From Pseudomonas sp. B6002 (GTDB lineage Bacteria; Pseudomonadota; Gammaproteobacteria; Pseudomonadales; Pseudomonadaceae): a stretch of 62,835 nucleotides of DNA. The stretch lies in the NCBI RefSeq assembly GCF_013385985.1, contig NZ_JACAOY010000023.1, positions 172,267 to 235,101 of the forward strand. Direction: 5' to 3'. This document shows, piece after piece, positions 17,730 to 29,056 of the stretch (positions are counted from its first letter, which is position 1; every line of letters begins with the position of its first letter). Under the pieces are notes generated by a model, which ran no database searches, had not been told where the DNA came from, and saw nothing but the letters and a program-made list of their open reading frames with translations. The translations under genes were made by a program, and so were the position numbers.

Positions 17730-18569
17730 ATGAGCGAAGACCGATCGAGCAACGGGCAGAAGTCATGGCTGGGTAAATTGACCCAGGCTTTTGCCCACGA
17801 GCCGAAAAACCGCCAGGAGCTGCTGGAGCTCCTGCGCGAGGCCCATCAGAACAAGTTGCTGGACAGCGAAGCGCTGGCCATCGTCGAAGGCGCCATCCAG
17901 GTGGCTGACCTGCAGGTTCGGGACATCATGGTCCCGCGCTCGCAGATGATCAGCATCAAGGCGAACCAGACCCCACGGGAATTCCTCCCGGCCGTGATCG
18001 ACTCGGCGCACTCGCGCTACCCGGTGATCGGCGAAAGCCATGACGACGTCATGGGTGTCCTGCTGGCCAAGGACCTGTTGCCGCTGATCCTCAAGGAGAA
18101 CGGCGACAACTTCAACATCAAGGACCTGCTGCGTCCGGCCACCTTCGTACCTGAATCCAAGCGCCTGAACGTGTTGCTGCGCGAGTTCCGCGCCAACCAC
18201 AATCACATGGCCATTGTGATCGACGAATACGGCGGTGTAGCCGGCCTGGTCACCATCGAAGACGTACTGGAACAGATCGTCGGCGACATCGAAGATGAGC
18301 ACGACGTCGAAGAAGACAGCTACATCAAGCCGCTGCCCAGCGGTGATTTCCTGGTCAAGGCGCTGACGCCGATCGAGAACTTCAACGAGTTCTTCGACAG
18401 CGAATTCTCCGACGATGAGTTCGACACCGTGGGCGGTCTGGTGATGAGTGCGTTTGGCCACCTGCCAAAACGTAACGAAACCACCGAAATTGGCGCGTAT
18501 CGCTTCCGCATCCTGAATGCCGATAGCCGTCGTATTCACTTGATCCGCTTGACCCCTATTGCCCGCTAA
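17730..18569 (+). CDS. corC: CorC/HlyC-family CBS-domain protein
   Basis: This 279-residue soluble protein has two CBS domains (about residues 70-190: VRDIMVPRSQM, YPVIGESHDDVMGVLLAKDLL, HNHMAIVIDEYGGVAGLVTIEDVLEQIVG). A C-terminal CorC_HlyC domain follows (about 205-279). It lacks the DUF21 membrane domain. The family is tied to Mg/Co efflux, and CBS domains bind adenyl nucleotides. In this cluster it lies between ybeY and lnt, a conserved order. Its exact role in Pseudomonas is not settled. Confidence 0.93.
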   Translation: MSEDRSSNGQKSWLGKLTQAFAHEPKNRQELLELLREAHQNKLLDSEALAIVEGAIQVADLQVRDIMVPRSQMISIKANQTPREFLPAVIDSAHSRYPVIGESHDDVMGVLLAKDLLPLILKENGDNFNIKDLLRPATFVPESKRLNVLLREFRANHNHMAIVIDEYGGVAGLVTIEDVLEQIVGDIEDEHDVEEDSYIKPLPSGDFLVKALTPIENFNEFFDSEFSDDEFDTVGGLVMSAFGHLPKRNETTEIGAYRFRILNADSRRIHLIRLTPIAR

Positions 18570-18577
18570 GGAATGAC

Positions 18578-20101
18578 ATGCAGCGCCTAACCCGCCCCGG
18601 CTGGCCCGGTAATTTGCTGGCCGTGGTGGCCGGCGCCATAACCACCCTGGCGCTGGCGCCGTTCGACCTGTGGCCGTTTGCACTGGTGGCGGTCGGCCTG
18701 TTCTATGTCGGATTGCGGGAACTGACACCACGCCAGGCCCTAGGCCGTGGCTGGTGCTTCGGTTTCGGCCTGTTTGGCGCCGGCACCAGTTGGATCTACT
18801 ACAGCATCCACCACTTCGGCGGCGCTTCGGTGTTGCTGGCCGGTTTCCTGATGCTGCTGTTTACCGCCGCCATTGCCTGGTTCTTCGCCCTGCCCGCCTG
18901 GCTGTGGGCACGCTGGTTGCGGCGCAATGAGGCGCCGCTGGCCGATGCGTTGACCTTTGCAGCGTTGTGGGTAGGCCAGGAAGCGTTTCGCGGCTGGTTC
19001 CTCACCGGTTTCCCGTGGCTTTACTCCGGTTACAGCCAGCTCGACGGCCCTCTCACCGGCCTCGCGCCATTGGGCGGTATGTGGCTGATCTCCTTCGCGC
19101 TGGCGCTGACCGCCGCCGTGCTGTGCAACCTGCCGCGCCTGCTGGCAAGCAAGCGCAACGGTTTTATCGGCGCCGGCCTGATGCTGTTGGTAGCGCCGTG
19201 GGCGATTGGCCTGGCGCTCAAGCATCATGCCTGGACCACCCCGTCCGGCGCGCCGCTGAGCGTCGCCGCTATCCAGGGCAACGTCGAACAAAGCATGAAG
19301 TGGGACCCGGAACAGCTCAACGCGCAGTTGGCGCTGTACCGCGACATGAGCTTCAGCTCCAAGCGTGTCGACCTGCTGGTGTGGCCGGAAACGGCGGTGC
19401 CGGTGCTCAAGGAGTCGGTGGAAGGTTACCTGGGCATGATGGGCAAGTTTGCCGCCGACCGGCACACCGCGCTGATCACCGGCGTGCCGATTCGCCAGGA
19501 AGTGCACCATCAGAAGCGCTACTTCAACGGCATCACGGTGGTGGGTGAAGGCGACGGCACTTACCTCAAGCAGAAGCTGGTGCCATTCGGCGAGTATGTC
19601 CCCCTGCAAGACATGCTGCGCGGCTTGATCGCCTTCTTTGACTTGCCGATGTCGGACTTCGCTCGCGGCCCGTCCGACCAGGCAATGCTGCAGGCCAAGG
19701 GCTATCAGATTGCACCGTTCATCTGCTACGAAGTGGTGTACCCGGAGTTCGCCGCAGGCCTCTCAGCCCAGAGCGACTTGCTGCTGACCATCAGCAACGA
19801 CACCTGGTTCGGCCGCTCCATTGGCCCGTTGCAGCACCTGCAGATGGCGCAGATGCGCGCACTGGAAGCCGGGCGCTGGATGATCCGCGCCACCAACAAT
19901 GGCGTGACCGGCCTGATCAACCCCTTTGGGCAGATCACTGCGCAGATCCCGCAGTTCGAACGCGGCATTCTGTATGGCGAAGTGGTGCCGATGCACAACC
20001 TCACGCCGTACCTGCAATGGCGTTCGTGGCCGTTGATCATCCTGTGCCTGGGGCTGTTTGGCTGGGCGTTGCTGGCGGGGCGAATGGCCAAAACCGTCTA
20101 A
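18578..20101 (+). CDS. lnt: apolipoprotein N-acyltransferase
   Basis: This 507-residue inner-membrane enzyme adds the third acyl chain to lipoproteins. It has about six N-terminal transmembrane helices, then a periplasmic nitrilase-fold domain with catalytic Glu in LLVWPETAVP, Lys in YLKQKLVPFGEYVP and Cys in IAPFICYEVVYPEF, and a last helix at the C-terminus. It starts eight bases after corC. Its products include the predicted lipoproteins elsewhere in this window. A REP pair closes the operon. Confidence 0.96.
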   Translation: MQRLTRPGWPGNLLAVVAGAITTLALAPFDLWPFALVAVGLFYVGLRELTPRQALGRGWCFGFGLFGAGTSWIYYSIHHFGGASVLLAGFLMLLFTAAIAWFFALPAWLWARWLRRNEAPLADALTFAALWVGQEAFRGWFLTGFPWLYSGYSQLDGPLTGLAPLGGMWLISFALALTAAVLCNLPRLLASKRNGFIGAGLMLLVAPWAIGLALKHHAWTTPSGAPLSVAAIQGNVEQSMKWDPEQLNAQLALYRDMSFSSKRVDLLVWPETAVPVLKESVEGYLGMMGKFAADRHTALITGVPIRQEVHHQKRYFNGITVVGEGDGTYLKQKLVPFGEYVPLQDMLRGLIAFFDLPMSDFARGPSDQAMLQAKGYQIAPFICYEVVYPEFAAGLSAQSDLLLTISNDTWFGRSIGPLQHLQMAQMRALEAGRWMIRATNNGVTGLINPFGQITAQIPQFERGILYGEVVPMHNLTPYLQWRSWPLIILCLGLFGWALLAGRMAKTV

Positions 20102-20118
20102 CTGACACACATACAACC

Positions 20119-20209
20119 AATGTGGGAGCTGGCTTGCCTGCGATGCAGACACCTCGGTGTATCAGATGCACCAGGGTGATGCTATCGCAGGCAAGCCAGC
20201 TCCCACATT
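20119..20209. repeat. REP pair, GTGGGAGCTGGCTTGCC type
   Basis: Perfect AATGTGGGAGCTGGCTTGCC arms flank a variable centre between the convergent lnt and YdcF genes. The centre resembles that at 3400 and 28925 (CTCGGTGTATC...). Confidence 0.92.
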
Positions 20210-20221
20210 TGCCCTACGGTG

Positions 20222-20983
20222 TTACTTGTAAAACAGCCGGTAACCCACCTGCCCCACCGCCTCATTGATCAACTGCCCACTGCGCCACACCGACACGAAC
20301 TCCGGCATCCAGCCGCCCAGCGGCCGGGCGTTGTCCACGCCCAGGAAGCCTACCGGTGCTGGGACCACGGTGAACCCAGCCTTTTCAAAGCTCCACACCG
20401 ACCGCGGCATATGCCACGCCTGGGTCACCACCACCACGCGCTTGATGCCTTGGGGCAATAGAATCTCAGCGCTCATTTGGGCGTTTTCCCAGGTAGTACG
20501 GCTGCGCTCTTCCTTCCAGCGCACGTCTACACCGAAATCATCCCTCATCGACACGGCCATCAATTCGGCTTCACTCGGCGGCGTGCCATAGTGCAACCCT
20601 CCGGTGGTCAGCACCGGCAGCCCCGACGCCTTGGCCAGCCGCGCGGCATACCGCTGACGCTCCAGCCCAATACCGGTGGGCTGGTCGCTGCCCCACGCCG
20701 GGTCGCCACGTTCACGCCCCGAGCCCAGCACCACAATCGCATCCGCCCGCTGGGCCAGCGTCGCCCACTCTTCACGGGCCAGCGGCGGCTCGGTCTCCAG
20801 CGCGTGCGCGCCCCATTGCACCACCACCGGCAGGCTCATCAACCACATCCCGCCAAACCCCACGGCAAAGCAGAAACCGGCCAGGCGCGACCGGCGCTTT
20901 CTGCACCACCAGGCAAACGCCAGCAACAGCAAGAAAATGCCAGGCGGCAAAAGCAATTGTTTAATGAAATAACGAATAGGCAT
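20222..20983 (-). CDS. YdcF/DUF218-family membrane protein
   Basis: This 253-residue protein begins MPIRYFIKQLLL, has two N-terminal hydrophobic segments, and then a periplasmic DUF218 domain. Visible parts are ADAIVVLGSG, GLERQRYAARLAKASGLPVLTTGG, SRTTWENAQMS and VVVVTQAWHMPRS. Relatives include SanA and ElyC, which affect envelope integrity; the substrate is not known. The ATG at 20983 has GGAG upstream; a longer frame to 21019 does not. The promoter must lie in the 114 bases before the neighbouring gene. Confidence 0.88.
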   Translation of the reverse strand: MPIRYFIKQLLLPPGIFLLLLAFAWWCRKRRSRLAGFCFAVGFGGMWLMSLPVVVQWGAHALETEPPLAREEWATLAQRADAIVVLGSGRERGDPAWGSDQPTGIGLERQRYAARLAKASGLPVLTTGGLHYGTPPSEAELMAVSMRDDFGVDVRWKEERSRTTWENAQMSAEILLPQGIKRVVVVTQAWHMPRSVWSFEKAGFTVVPAPVGFLGVDNARPLGGWMPEFVSVWRSGQLINEAVGQVGYRLFYK

Positions 20984-21097
20984 CGGGCATCTCCATAGAT
21001 GCCCGAAGCCTAGATGCAACGGGATTTAGCGACAATCTTTACCTACACTCTTTCTGTGACAGTACACAGTGAGAAGGCTAACGGGTAACGCTGTGCT

Positions 21098-24283
<3,186 letters not shown>

Positions 24284-24371
24284 TCGGATCGGGCGCTGGG
24301 CCTGAGCCCTGCGCCGAACTAAACCTTTAGGGCCTCGATAAGGCCCACATGGTTTCAAGGGGAGCAACAAA

Positions 24372-24977
24372 ATGATCAAACGCAATTTGCTGGTGATGGG
24401 CCTCGCCGTTCTTCTGAGCGCTTGCGGCTTCCAGCTGCGCGGCACCGGCACCGACGATCTGACGATCAAGGAGCTGGACGTCAGCGCCCGCGACTCCTAC
24501 GGCACCACCGTGGTTCAGTTGCGTCAGGTCCTGGAAAACAGCGGTGTGCACGTTTATAACGGCGCGCCTTACAAGCTGTTCCTGGCCGATGAAAAAGAAA
24601 CCCAGCGCAACCTGAGCTACGCCAGTGCCGGCCGCTCTTCGGATGTCGAACTGAGCACCGAACTGTTCTTCCAGATCCAGGGCCGTGATCATCTGCCGCT
24701 GATGGCGGACAAGATCCAGGTACAGAAAATCGTCACCCATGACGGCAACAACCTCGTGGGCTCGGATTCGGAAGTGATCCAGGTCCGCAAGGAAATGCGC
24801 CGTGAACTGGTGCAACGCATGGTCCTGCGCCTGTCGTTGTTCACCCCGCAACAGCTCGATGCCCTGCAGCAAACCGCCGACAACAAGGCCAAGGCCGATG
24901 CTGACGCGCTGAAAGCGGCACAAGAGTACGAAGACAACACGCCGAAACAGTCACCTGTTGAAGTTCCTGTCGAGTAA
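24372..24977 (+). CDS. lptE: LPS-assembly lipoprotein LptE
   Basis: This 201-residue outer-membrane lipoprotein plugs the LptD barrel and helps insert LPS. The signal peptide ends in lipobox LLSAC with Cys18, followed by the family start GFQLRGTG. The last 40 residues are Ala/Lys/Glu-rich and helical, longer than in E. coli. It follows leuS by 88 bases; a strong hairpin separates it from holA. Confidence 0.94.
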   Translation: MIKRNLLVMGLAVLLSACGFQLRGTGTDDLTIKELDVSARDSYGTTVVQLRQVLENSGVHVYNGAPYKLFLADEKETQRNLSYASAGRSSDVELSTELFFQIQGRDHLPLMADKIQVQKIVTHDGNNLVGSDSEVIQVRKEMRRELVQRMVLRLSLFTPQQLDALQQTADNKAKADADALKAAQEYEDNTPKQSPVEVPVE

Positions 24978-24982
24978 GCCCG

Positions 24983-25005
24983 ACGGGGCGCCCCAGGCGC
25001 CCCGT
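24983..25005 (+). other. strong GC hairpin between lptE and holA
   Basis: A perfect 10-base stem (24983-24992 with 24996-25005) has a CCA loop. No T-run follows, so it is not a clear terminator. It ends 11 bases before the holA ATG, where it may shield the 3' end of lptE mRNA or limit holA translation. Confidence 0.5.
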
Positions 25006-25016
25006 TCGACCCGCCT

Positions 25017-26054
25017 ATGAAACTCGCTCCCGCCCAACTCGCTAAACACCTGCAAGGTGGCCTCGCGCCTGTGTACATCGTCAGTGGCGATGACCCACTG
25101 CTGTGCCAGGAAGCCGCCGACGCCATTCGCAGCGCTGCGCGCAAGCAAGGTTTCGATGAACGCCAGGTGTTCAGCGCCGACGCCAGTTTCGACTGGGGGA
25201 CGCTGCTGCAAGCCGGTGCGAGCATGTCGTTGTTTGCCGAAAAACGCCTGCTGGAACTGCGCCTGCCGTCCGGCAAGCCCGGCGACAAGGGCGCGGCGGC
25301 CCTGATGGAATACTGCGCACGCCCCGCCGACGATACGGTGCTGTTGATCAGCCTGCCCAAGCTCGACGGCAGTGCGCAGAAAACCAAATGGGGCAAGGCC
25401 CTGGTGGAGGGCGCGCAAACCCAGTTCATCCAGATCTGGCCGGTGGACAGCAACCAACTGCCGCAGTGGATCCGCCAACGCCTGTCCCAATCGGGACTGT
25501 CGGCGACACAAGATGCGGTGGAACTGATCGCCGCCCGGGTCGAAGGCAACCTGCTCGCTGCCGCCCAGGAGATCGAAAAGCTCAAGCTGATGGCCGAAGA
25601 CGGCCAGATCACGGTCGAAACCGTGCAAGGCGCGGTGGCCGACAGTGCGCGCTTTGACGTGTTCGGGCTGGTGGATGCGATCCTCAACGGCGAACCGGCC
25701 CACGCCCTGCGCATGCTCGAAGGCCTGCGCGGCGAAGGCGTGGAGCCACCGGTGATTCTCTGGGCCCTGGCCCGGGAGCTGCGGGTGCTGGCCAACATTT
25801 CCCTGCAATACAGCCAGGGCACGCCGCTGGACAAGGCGTTCAGCCAGGCCAAGCCGCCTGTCTGGGACAAACGCAAACCCCTGATGAGCAAAGCGCTGCA
25901 ACGGCACTCGGCGCAACGCTGGGCGCAGCTATTGCTGGAGGCGCAGCGCATCGATGCGCAGATCAAGGGGCAGGCGGCGGGTTCTCCATGGATGAGCCTG
26001 AGCCGGTTGTCGCTGCTGATGGCCGGCCAGCGTCTGGCACTCCCCGCCGAATAA
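25017..26054 (+). CDS. holA: DNA polymerase III subunit delta
   Basis: The 345-residue clamp-loader subunit opens the beta clamp. The N-terminal AAA-like domain starts MKLAPAQLAKHLQ with YIVSGDDPLLCQEAADAIR and AGASMSLFAEKRLLELRLP. The C-terminal collar domain carries WALARELRVLANI. There is no visible Shine-Dalgarno; the start lies just after the lptE-holA hairpin, so expression may be kept low, as expected for a subunit present in few copies. The leuS-lptE-holA order is conserved. Confidence 0.95.
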   Translation: MKLAPAQLAKHLQGGLAPVYIVSGDDPLLCQEAADAIRSAARKQGFDERQVFSADASFDWGTLLQAGASMSLFAEKRLLELRLPSGKPGDKGAAALMEYCARPADDTVLLISLPKLDGSAQKTKWGKALVEGAQTQFIQIWPVDSNQLPQWIRQRLSQSGLSATQDAVELIAARVEGNLLAAAQEIEKLKLMAEDGQITVETVQGAVADSARFDVFGLVDAILNGEPAHALRMLEGLRGEGVEPPVILWALARELRVLANISLQYSQGTPLDKAFSQAKPPVWDKRKPLMSKALQRHSAQRWAQLLLEAQRIDAQIKGQAAGSPWMSLSRLSLLMAGQRLALPAE

Positions 26055-26077
26055 TGTCTCCCAGACACTGCATTCCC

Positions 26078-26169
26078 CTGTGGGAGCTGGCTTGCCTGCG
26101 ATAGCGGTGTATCAGTCGCAGAGATGCAAGCTGGCCCACCGCTATCGCAGGCAAGCCAGCTCCCACATT
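26078..26169. repeat. REP pair, GTGGGAGCTGGCTTGCC type
   Basis: Inverted units with arms extended by GCGATAGCGGTG/CACCGCTATCGC lie between holA and arfA. Confidence 0.92.
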
Positions 26170-26268
26170 TTGAGCGCATTTACAATTTCTGAGAGGTGCC
26201 AGCCTTTACAGCCGCCCAACTTCGGCAGATGATTTGCACCGCTCCACCCCACCCAGAGAGTACCGACC

Positions 26269-26433
26269 ATGAGCAAAAAGCCATCCAAGCATGGCCCGAA
26301 CAAGGCCAAATCCATCATCGCCCAGCCACTGTTCCGCAGCCGTCAGGAACGCGCCGGCAAGGGCAAAGGCAGCTACCGCCGCGAAGCCTTCCAGTCTAAA
26401 AGCTGGGAGGCTTCTTACTTTCTGGCTGCCTGA
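26269..26433 (+). CDS. arfA: alternative ribosome-rescue factor A
   Basis: A 54-codon frame (MSKKPSKHGPNKAKSIIAQP...) carries the ArfA core: AQPLFRSRQER followed by GKGKGSYRREAF and SKSWEAS, matching the E. coli segments PLFRQR, KKGKGSYMRK and NWEASGK. ArfA recruits RF2 to ribosomes stalled on mRNA lacking a stop codon, as a backup to tmRNA-SmpB. The frame stops about where functional E. coli ArfA ends after mRNA truncation, so it lacks the hydrophobic tail. GAGAG lies upstream of the ATG. The UGA stop falls in the loop of a predicted hairpin. A cryptic gene such as this is easily missed by length cut-offs. Confidence 0.88.
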   Translation: MSKKPSKHGPNKAKSIIAQPLFRSRQERAGKGKGSYRREAFQSKSWEASYFLAA

Positions 26434-26441
26434 AGGCAAGC
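26425..26441 (+). other. predicted stem-loop around the arfA stop codon
   Basis: GCTGCC (26425-26430) and GGCA-GC (26435-26441, one bulged A) can pair around a TGAA loop that contains the stop. An outer GGAGG/CCTCC pairing (26406-26410 with 26445-26449) could extend the structure. In E. coli a hairpin near the end of arfA makes the message non-stop; whether this one is cut is inference. Confidence 0.35.
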
Positions 26442-26494
26442 GCCCCTCCGGCATGATAAGGTCTGCACCTGATTTGTAATCCCTGGACCTGTGC

Positions 26495-27820
26495 ATGCCC
26501 TCTAGTCTTTCCCGTCGTTGGCACCTTCGCCAATTGATCGCTGCCTCCAGCCTTATTCTGCTCGTCGCCTGCGCGGAAAAACCCACCGCCGCCGACGCTC
26601 AACCCCTGCCCAAGCTCCAGACCGCACCGGCTGTTGCCCCCGCTGTCGTGCCTCCCGTAGCCGTGGACAATCTCGACATCCAACCGACCCAGACCTTTGC
26701 CGAATGGCAGGCGGGCTTTCGCGTTGAAGCCCTGAAGGCTGGCATCACACCTGCCGTCTTCGATAACGCCTTCGCCGGTGTCACACCCGACATGGCGGTG
26801 ATTCGCGCCGACCGCAGCCAACCCGAGTTTTCTCGCCCGGTGTGGGAATACCTCGACGGCGCCCTGTCGCCGGTACGCGTGCGCAATGGCCAGGCCCTGC
26901 TGATCAAATACGCCGACATCCTGCAAAGCATCGAACAGCGTTACGGCGTCGATCGCCAGGCACTGGTGTCGGTGTGGGGCATGGAAAGCAACTTCGGCCA
27001 GTTCCAGGGCAACAACTCAGTGATCCGCTCCCTGGCGACCCTGGCCTACGAAGGCCGGCGCCCGGCATTCGCCCAGGCTCAGTTGCTGGCAGCGCTGCAG
27101 ATCATCCAGCACGGCGACATCCAGGCCGACCAGATGAAAGGCTCCTGGGCCGGCGCCATGGGCCAGACCCAATTTATCCCGACCACCTATAACACTCACG
27201 CCGTGGACTTCGATGGCGACGGTCGCCGCGATATCTGGAACAGCCCGGCCGACGCCCTCGCCTCCACCGCGCACTACCTGCAAAGCTCCGGCTGGCAGAA
27301 GGGCCAGCCGTGGGGTTTCGAGGTCAAGCAACTGCCGTCGAATTTCGACTACGCATTAGCCGATGGCGGCGTGCGCAAGACCGTCGCCGAGTGGCTGAGC
27401 CTGGGCATTCAATTGCCGCCTGGCGCGAGCCTGCCGCCGAACGTCAGCCAGCTCTCTGCTGCACTGCTGCTGCCGGCGGGCTACCGTGGGCCGGCGTTCC
27501 TGGTGCTGGATAACTTCCGCGCGATCCTCAAGTACAACAACTCGTCGTCCTACGCCCTGGCGGTTGGGCTGTTGTCGGAACGGTTTGGTGGTGGCGGTGT
27601 GATTCGTGGGGATTGGCCGAAGGATGAATTGCCGCTGAGTCGCTCCCAGCGTATCGACCTGCAAACAGCGCTGAGTGCGAAAGGCTATGACGCCGGCAAC
27701 CCGGACGGGATTATCGGTGCGAATACGCGCAAGGCGATTCGTGCGGCGCAGCAAGCGCTGGGTTGGCCGGCGGATGGGTATCCGACGGTGAAGCTGCTGG
27801 AATCGCTGCAGAACCGGTAG
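26495..27820 (+). CDS. lytic murein transglycosylase with peptidoglycan-binding domain
   Basis: The 441-residue predicted lipoprotein (lipobox LLVAC, Cys26) carries an MltB-type SLT_2 domain (about 70-365) and a C-terminal PG_binding_1 domain (about 385-440, RIDLQTALSAKGYDAG). The catalytic Glu is in VWGMESNFGQ, and the MGQTQFIPTTY motif is present. It cleaves glycan strands to 1,6-anhydro products in the periplasm. It differs from SltB1 in this window by the added peptidoglycan-binding domain. A Pro/Ala/Val-rich linker follows the lipid anchor. Confidence 0.93.
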   Translation: MPSSLSRRWHLRQLIAASSLILLVACAEKPTAADAQPLPKLQTAPAVAPAVVPPVAVDNLDIQPTQTFAEWQAGFRVEALKAGITPAVFDNAFAGVTPDMAVIRADRSQPEFSRPVWEYLDGALSPVRVRNGQALLIKYADILQSIEQRYGVDRQALVSVWGMESNFGQFQGNNSVIRSLATLAYEGRRPAFAQAQLLAALQIIQHGDIQADQMKGSWAGAMGQTQFIPTTYNTHAVDFDGDGRRDIWNSPADALASTAHYLQSSGWQKGQPWGFEVKQLPSNFDYALADGGVRKTVAEWLSLGIQLPPGASLPPNVSQLSAALLLPAGYRGPAFLVLDNFRAILKYNNSSSYALAVGLLSERFGGGGVIRGDWPKDELPLSRSQRIDLQTALSAKGYDAGNPDGIIGANTRKAIRAAQQALGWPADGYPTVKLLESLQNR

Positions 27821-27841
27821 AAACGCTTATGGCGACTACCG

Positions 27842-27927
27842 TCTTCGCGAGCAAGCCCGCTCCCACATTTAACCGTGAACATCCTTTGGAATGCGGTCGA
27901 ATGTGGGAGCGGGCTTGCTCGCGAAGA
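27842..27927. repeat. REP pair, CGCGAGCAAGCCCGCTCCCAC type
   Basis: Arms CTTCGCGAGCAAGCCCGCTCCCACATT and the inverse form a third subtype of this family, with GCGGGCTTGCTCGCG in place of GCTGGCTTGCCTGCG. It lies between the convergent transglycosylase and LD-carboxypeptidase genes. Confidence 0.92.
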
Positions 27928-27945
27928 GGCCATCACAGGCAACAA

Positions 27946-28875
27946 TTATTTAAAGACCACATCCTGCTCCAACACCAACCGCTGCTCCCCCGCATCCAGG
28001 CGCACCAAAGCGCCCATCGGCAAGGTCAGGTTCGGATCACAATGCCCACTGCGCCAGCCGGCCAGCACTGGAATGCGCAACGGCCCAAAGGTCTGCTTGA
28101 GCAGTCGCTCCAGCGCGGCACTGTCTACTCCCGCCACATCCCCCACCAGTACACCCGCCACCTGATCCAGCTTGCCCGCCAACCGTAAGTGAGTGAGCAG
28201 CCGGTCGATCCGATAGATCGGCTCGTTGACGTCTTCGATCAGCAGGATGATGCCCTCTGCATCGATCTCAAAGGCGGTGCCCATGACTGCCGCGATCATC
28301 GACAGGTTGCCCCCCAGCAAGCGCCCACAGGCGATGCCAGGCTCGACAGTGGTCAACGGGTAGGCCACCGGGTGCGCCAGCTCACTGCCAGCGCCCAATT
28401 GGCCGCGCAGCAGGCTGAACAGTGATGACTCGGTCGGTTGTTGCTTATCGCCCAACAGGTCGACTTTGAACATCGGCCCGTGGAACGTCACAAAGCCTGC
28501 GTAGCGGCTGATGGCCAGGTGCACGGCGGTGAGATCGCTGTACCCCACGAAAGGCTTGGGATTGGCGCGCAACAGGTCGAAGTCCAGGCGATCCAGCAGG
28601 CGTGGCGTGCCGTAGCCGCCGCGCAGGCAGAAGATCGCATCGATATCGGGGTCGGCGAAGGCGGCGTGCAGGTCACGCAGGCGGACGTCATCGCTGCCGG
28701 CGAGGTAGCCGTCGCTTTCATGGACACCCGGGAAGATGCGCAGCGCGTAGCCACGGGAACGCATCCATTGGTTGGCTTTGTCGACGTCCAGTGCGGTGGG
28801 GCCAGCGGGGGCGATCAGGGCGATGGTGCCTTCAGAGCGCAACGCGGGTACGGCGGCCGCGAGTTGAGTGGTCAT
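27946..28875 (-). CDS. ldcA: muramoyltetrapeptide LD-carboxypeptidase
   Basis: This 309-residue S66-family serine peptidase removes the terminal D-Ala from murein tetrapeptides during recycling. The nucleophile Ser113 is in FVGYSDLTAVH, the Glu is in LLIEDVNEPIYRIDR, and the His is in GWRSGHCDPNLTLP. There is no signal peptide, as expected for a cytoplasmic enzyme. The neighbouring transglycosylase and downstream cell-wall genes fit a recycling role. Confidence 0.93.
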   Translation of the reverse strand: MTTQLAAAVPALRSEGTIALIAPAGPTALDVDKANQWMRSRGYALRIFPGVHESDGYLAGSDDVRLRDLHAAFADPDIDAIFCLRGGYGTPRLLDRLDFDLLRANPKPFVGYSDLTAVHLAISRYAGFVTFHGPMFKVDLLGDKQQPTESSLFSLLRGQLGAGSELAHPVAYPLTTVEPGIACGRLLGGNLSMIAAVMGTAFEIDAEGIILLIEDVNEPIYRIDRLLTHLRLAGKLDQVAGVLVGDVAGVDSAALERLLKQTFGPLRIPVLAGWRSGHCDPNLTLPMGALVRLDAGEQRLVLEQDVVFK

Positions 28876-28907
28876 CCATGTTCTCCCTGGTTATGTCGCA
28901 AAACGAA

Positions 28908-29029
28908 CTGTGGGAGCTGGCTTGTGTGGGAGCTGGCTTGCCTGCGATGCCGGCACCTCGGTGTATCTGGTGCACCGAGGTGGTGCTATCGCAGGCAAGC
29001 CAGCTCCCACAGAAGCCCGCTCCCACATT
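28908..29029. repeat. nested REP elements
   Basis: A complete REP pair (28925-29011) sits inside a split outer pair whose half units are 28908-28924 (GTGGGAGCTGGCTT type) and 29012-29029 (AAGCCCGCTCCCAC type). The interruption falls within the unit core. It lies between ldcA and lipA. Confidence 0.85.
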
Positions 29030-29056
29030 GGATCAGCGGTGATACCCAAGTCTGTA

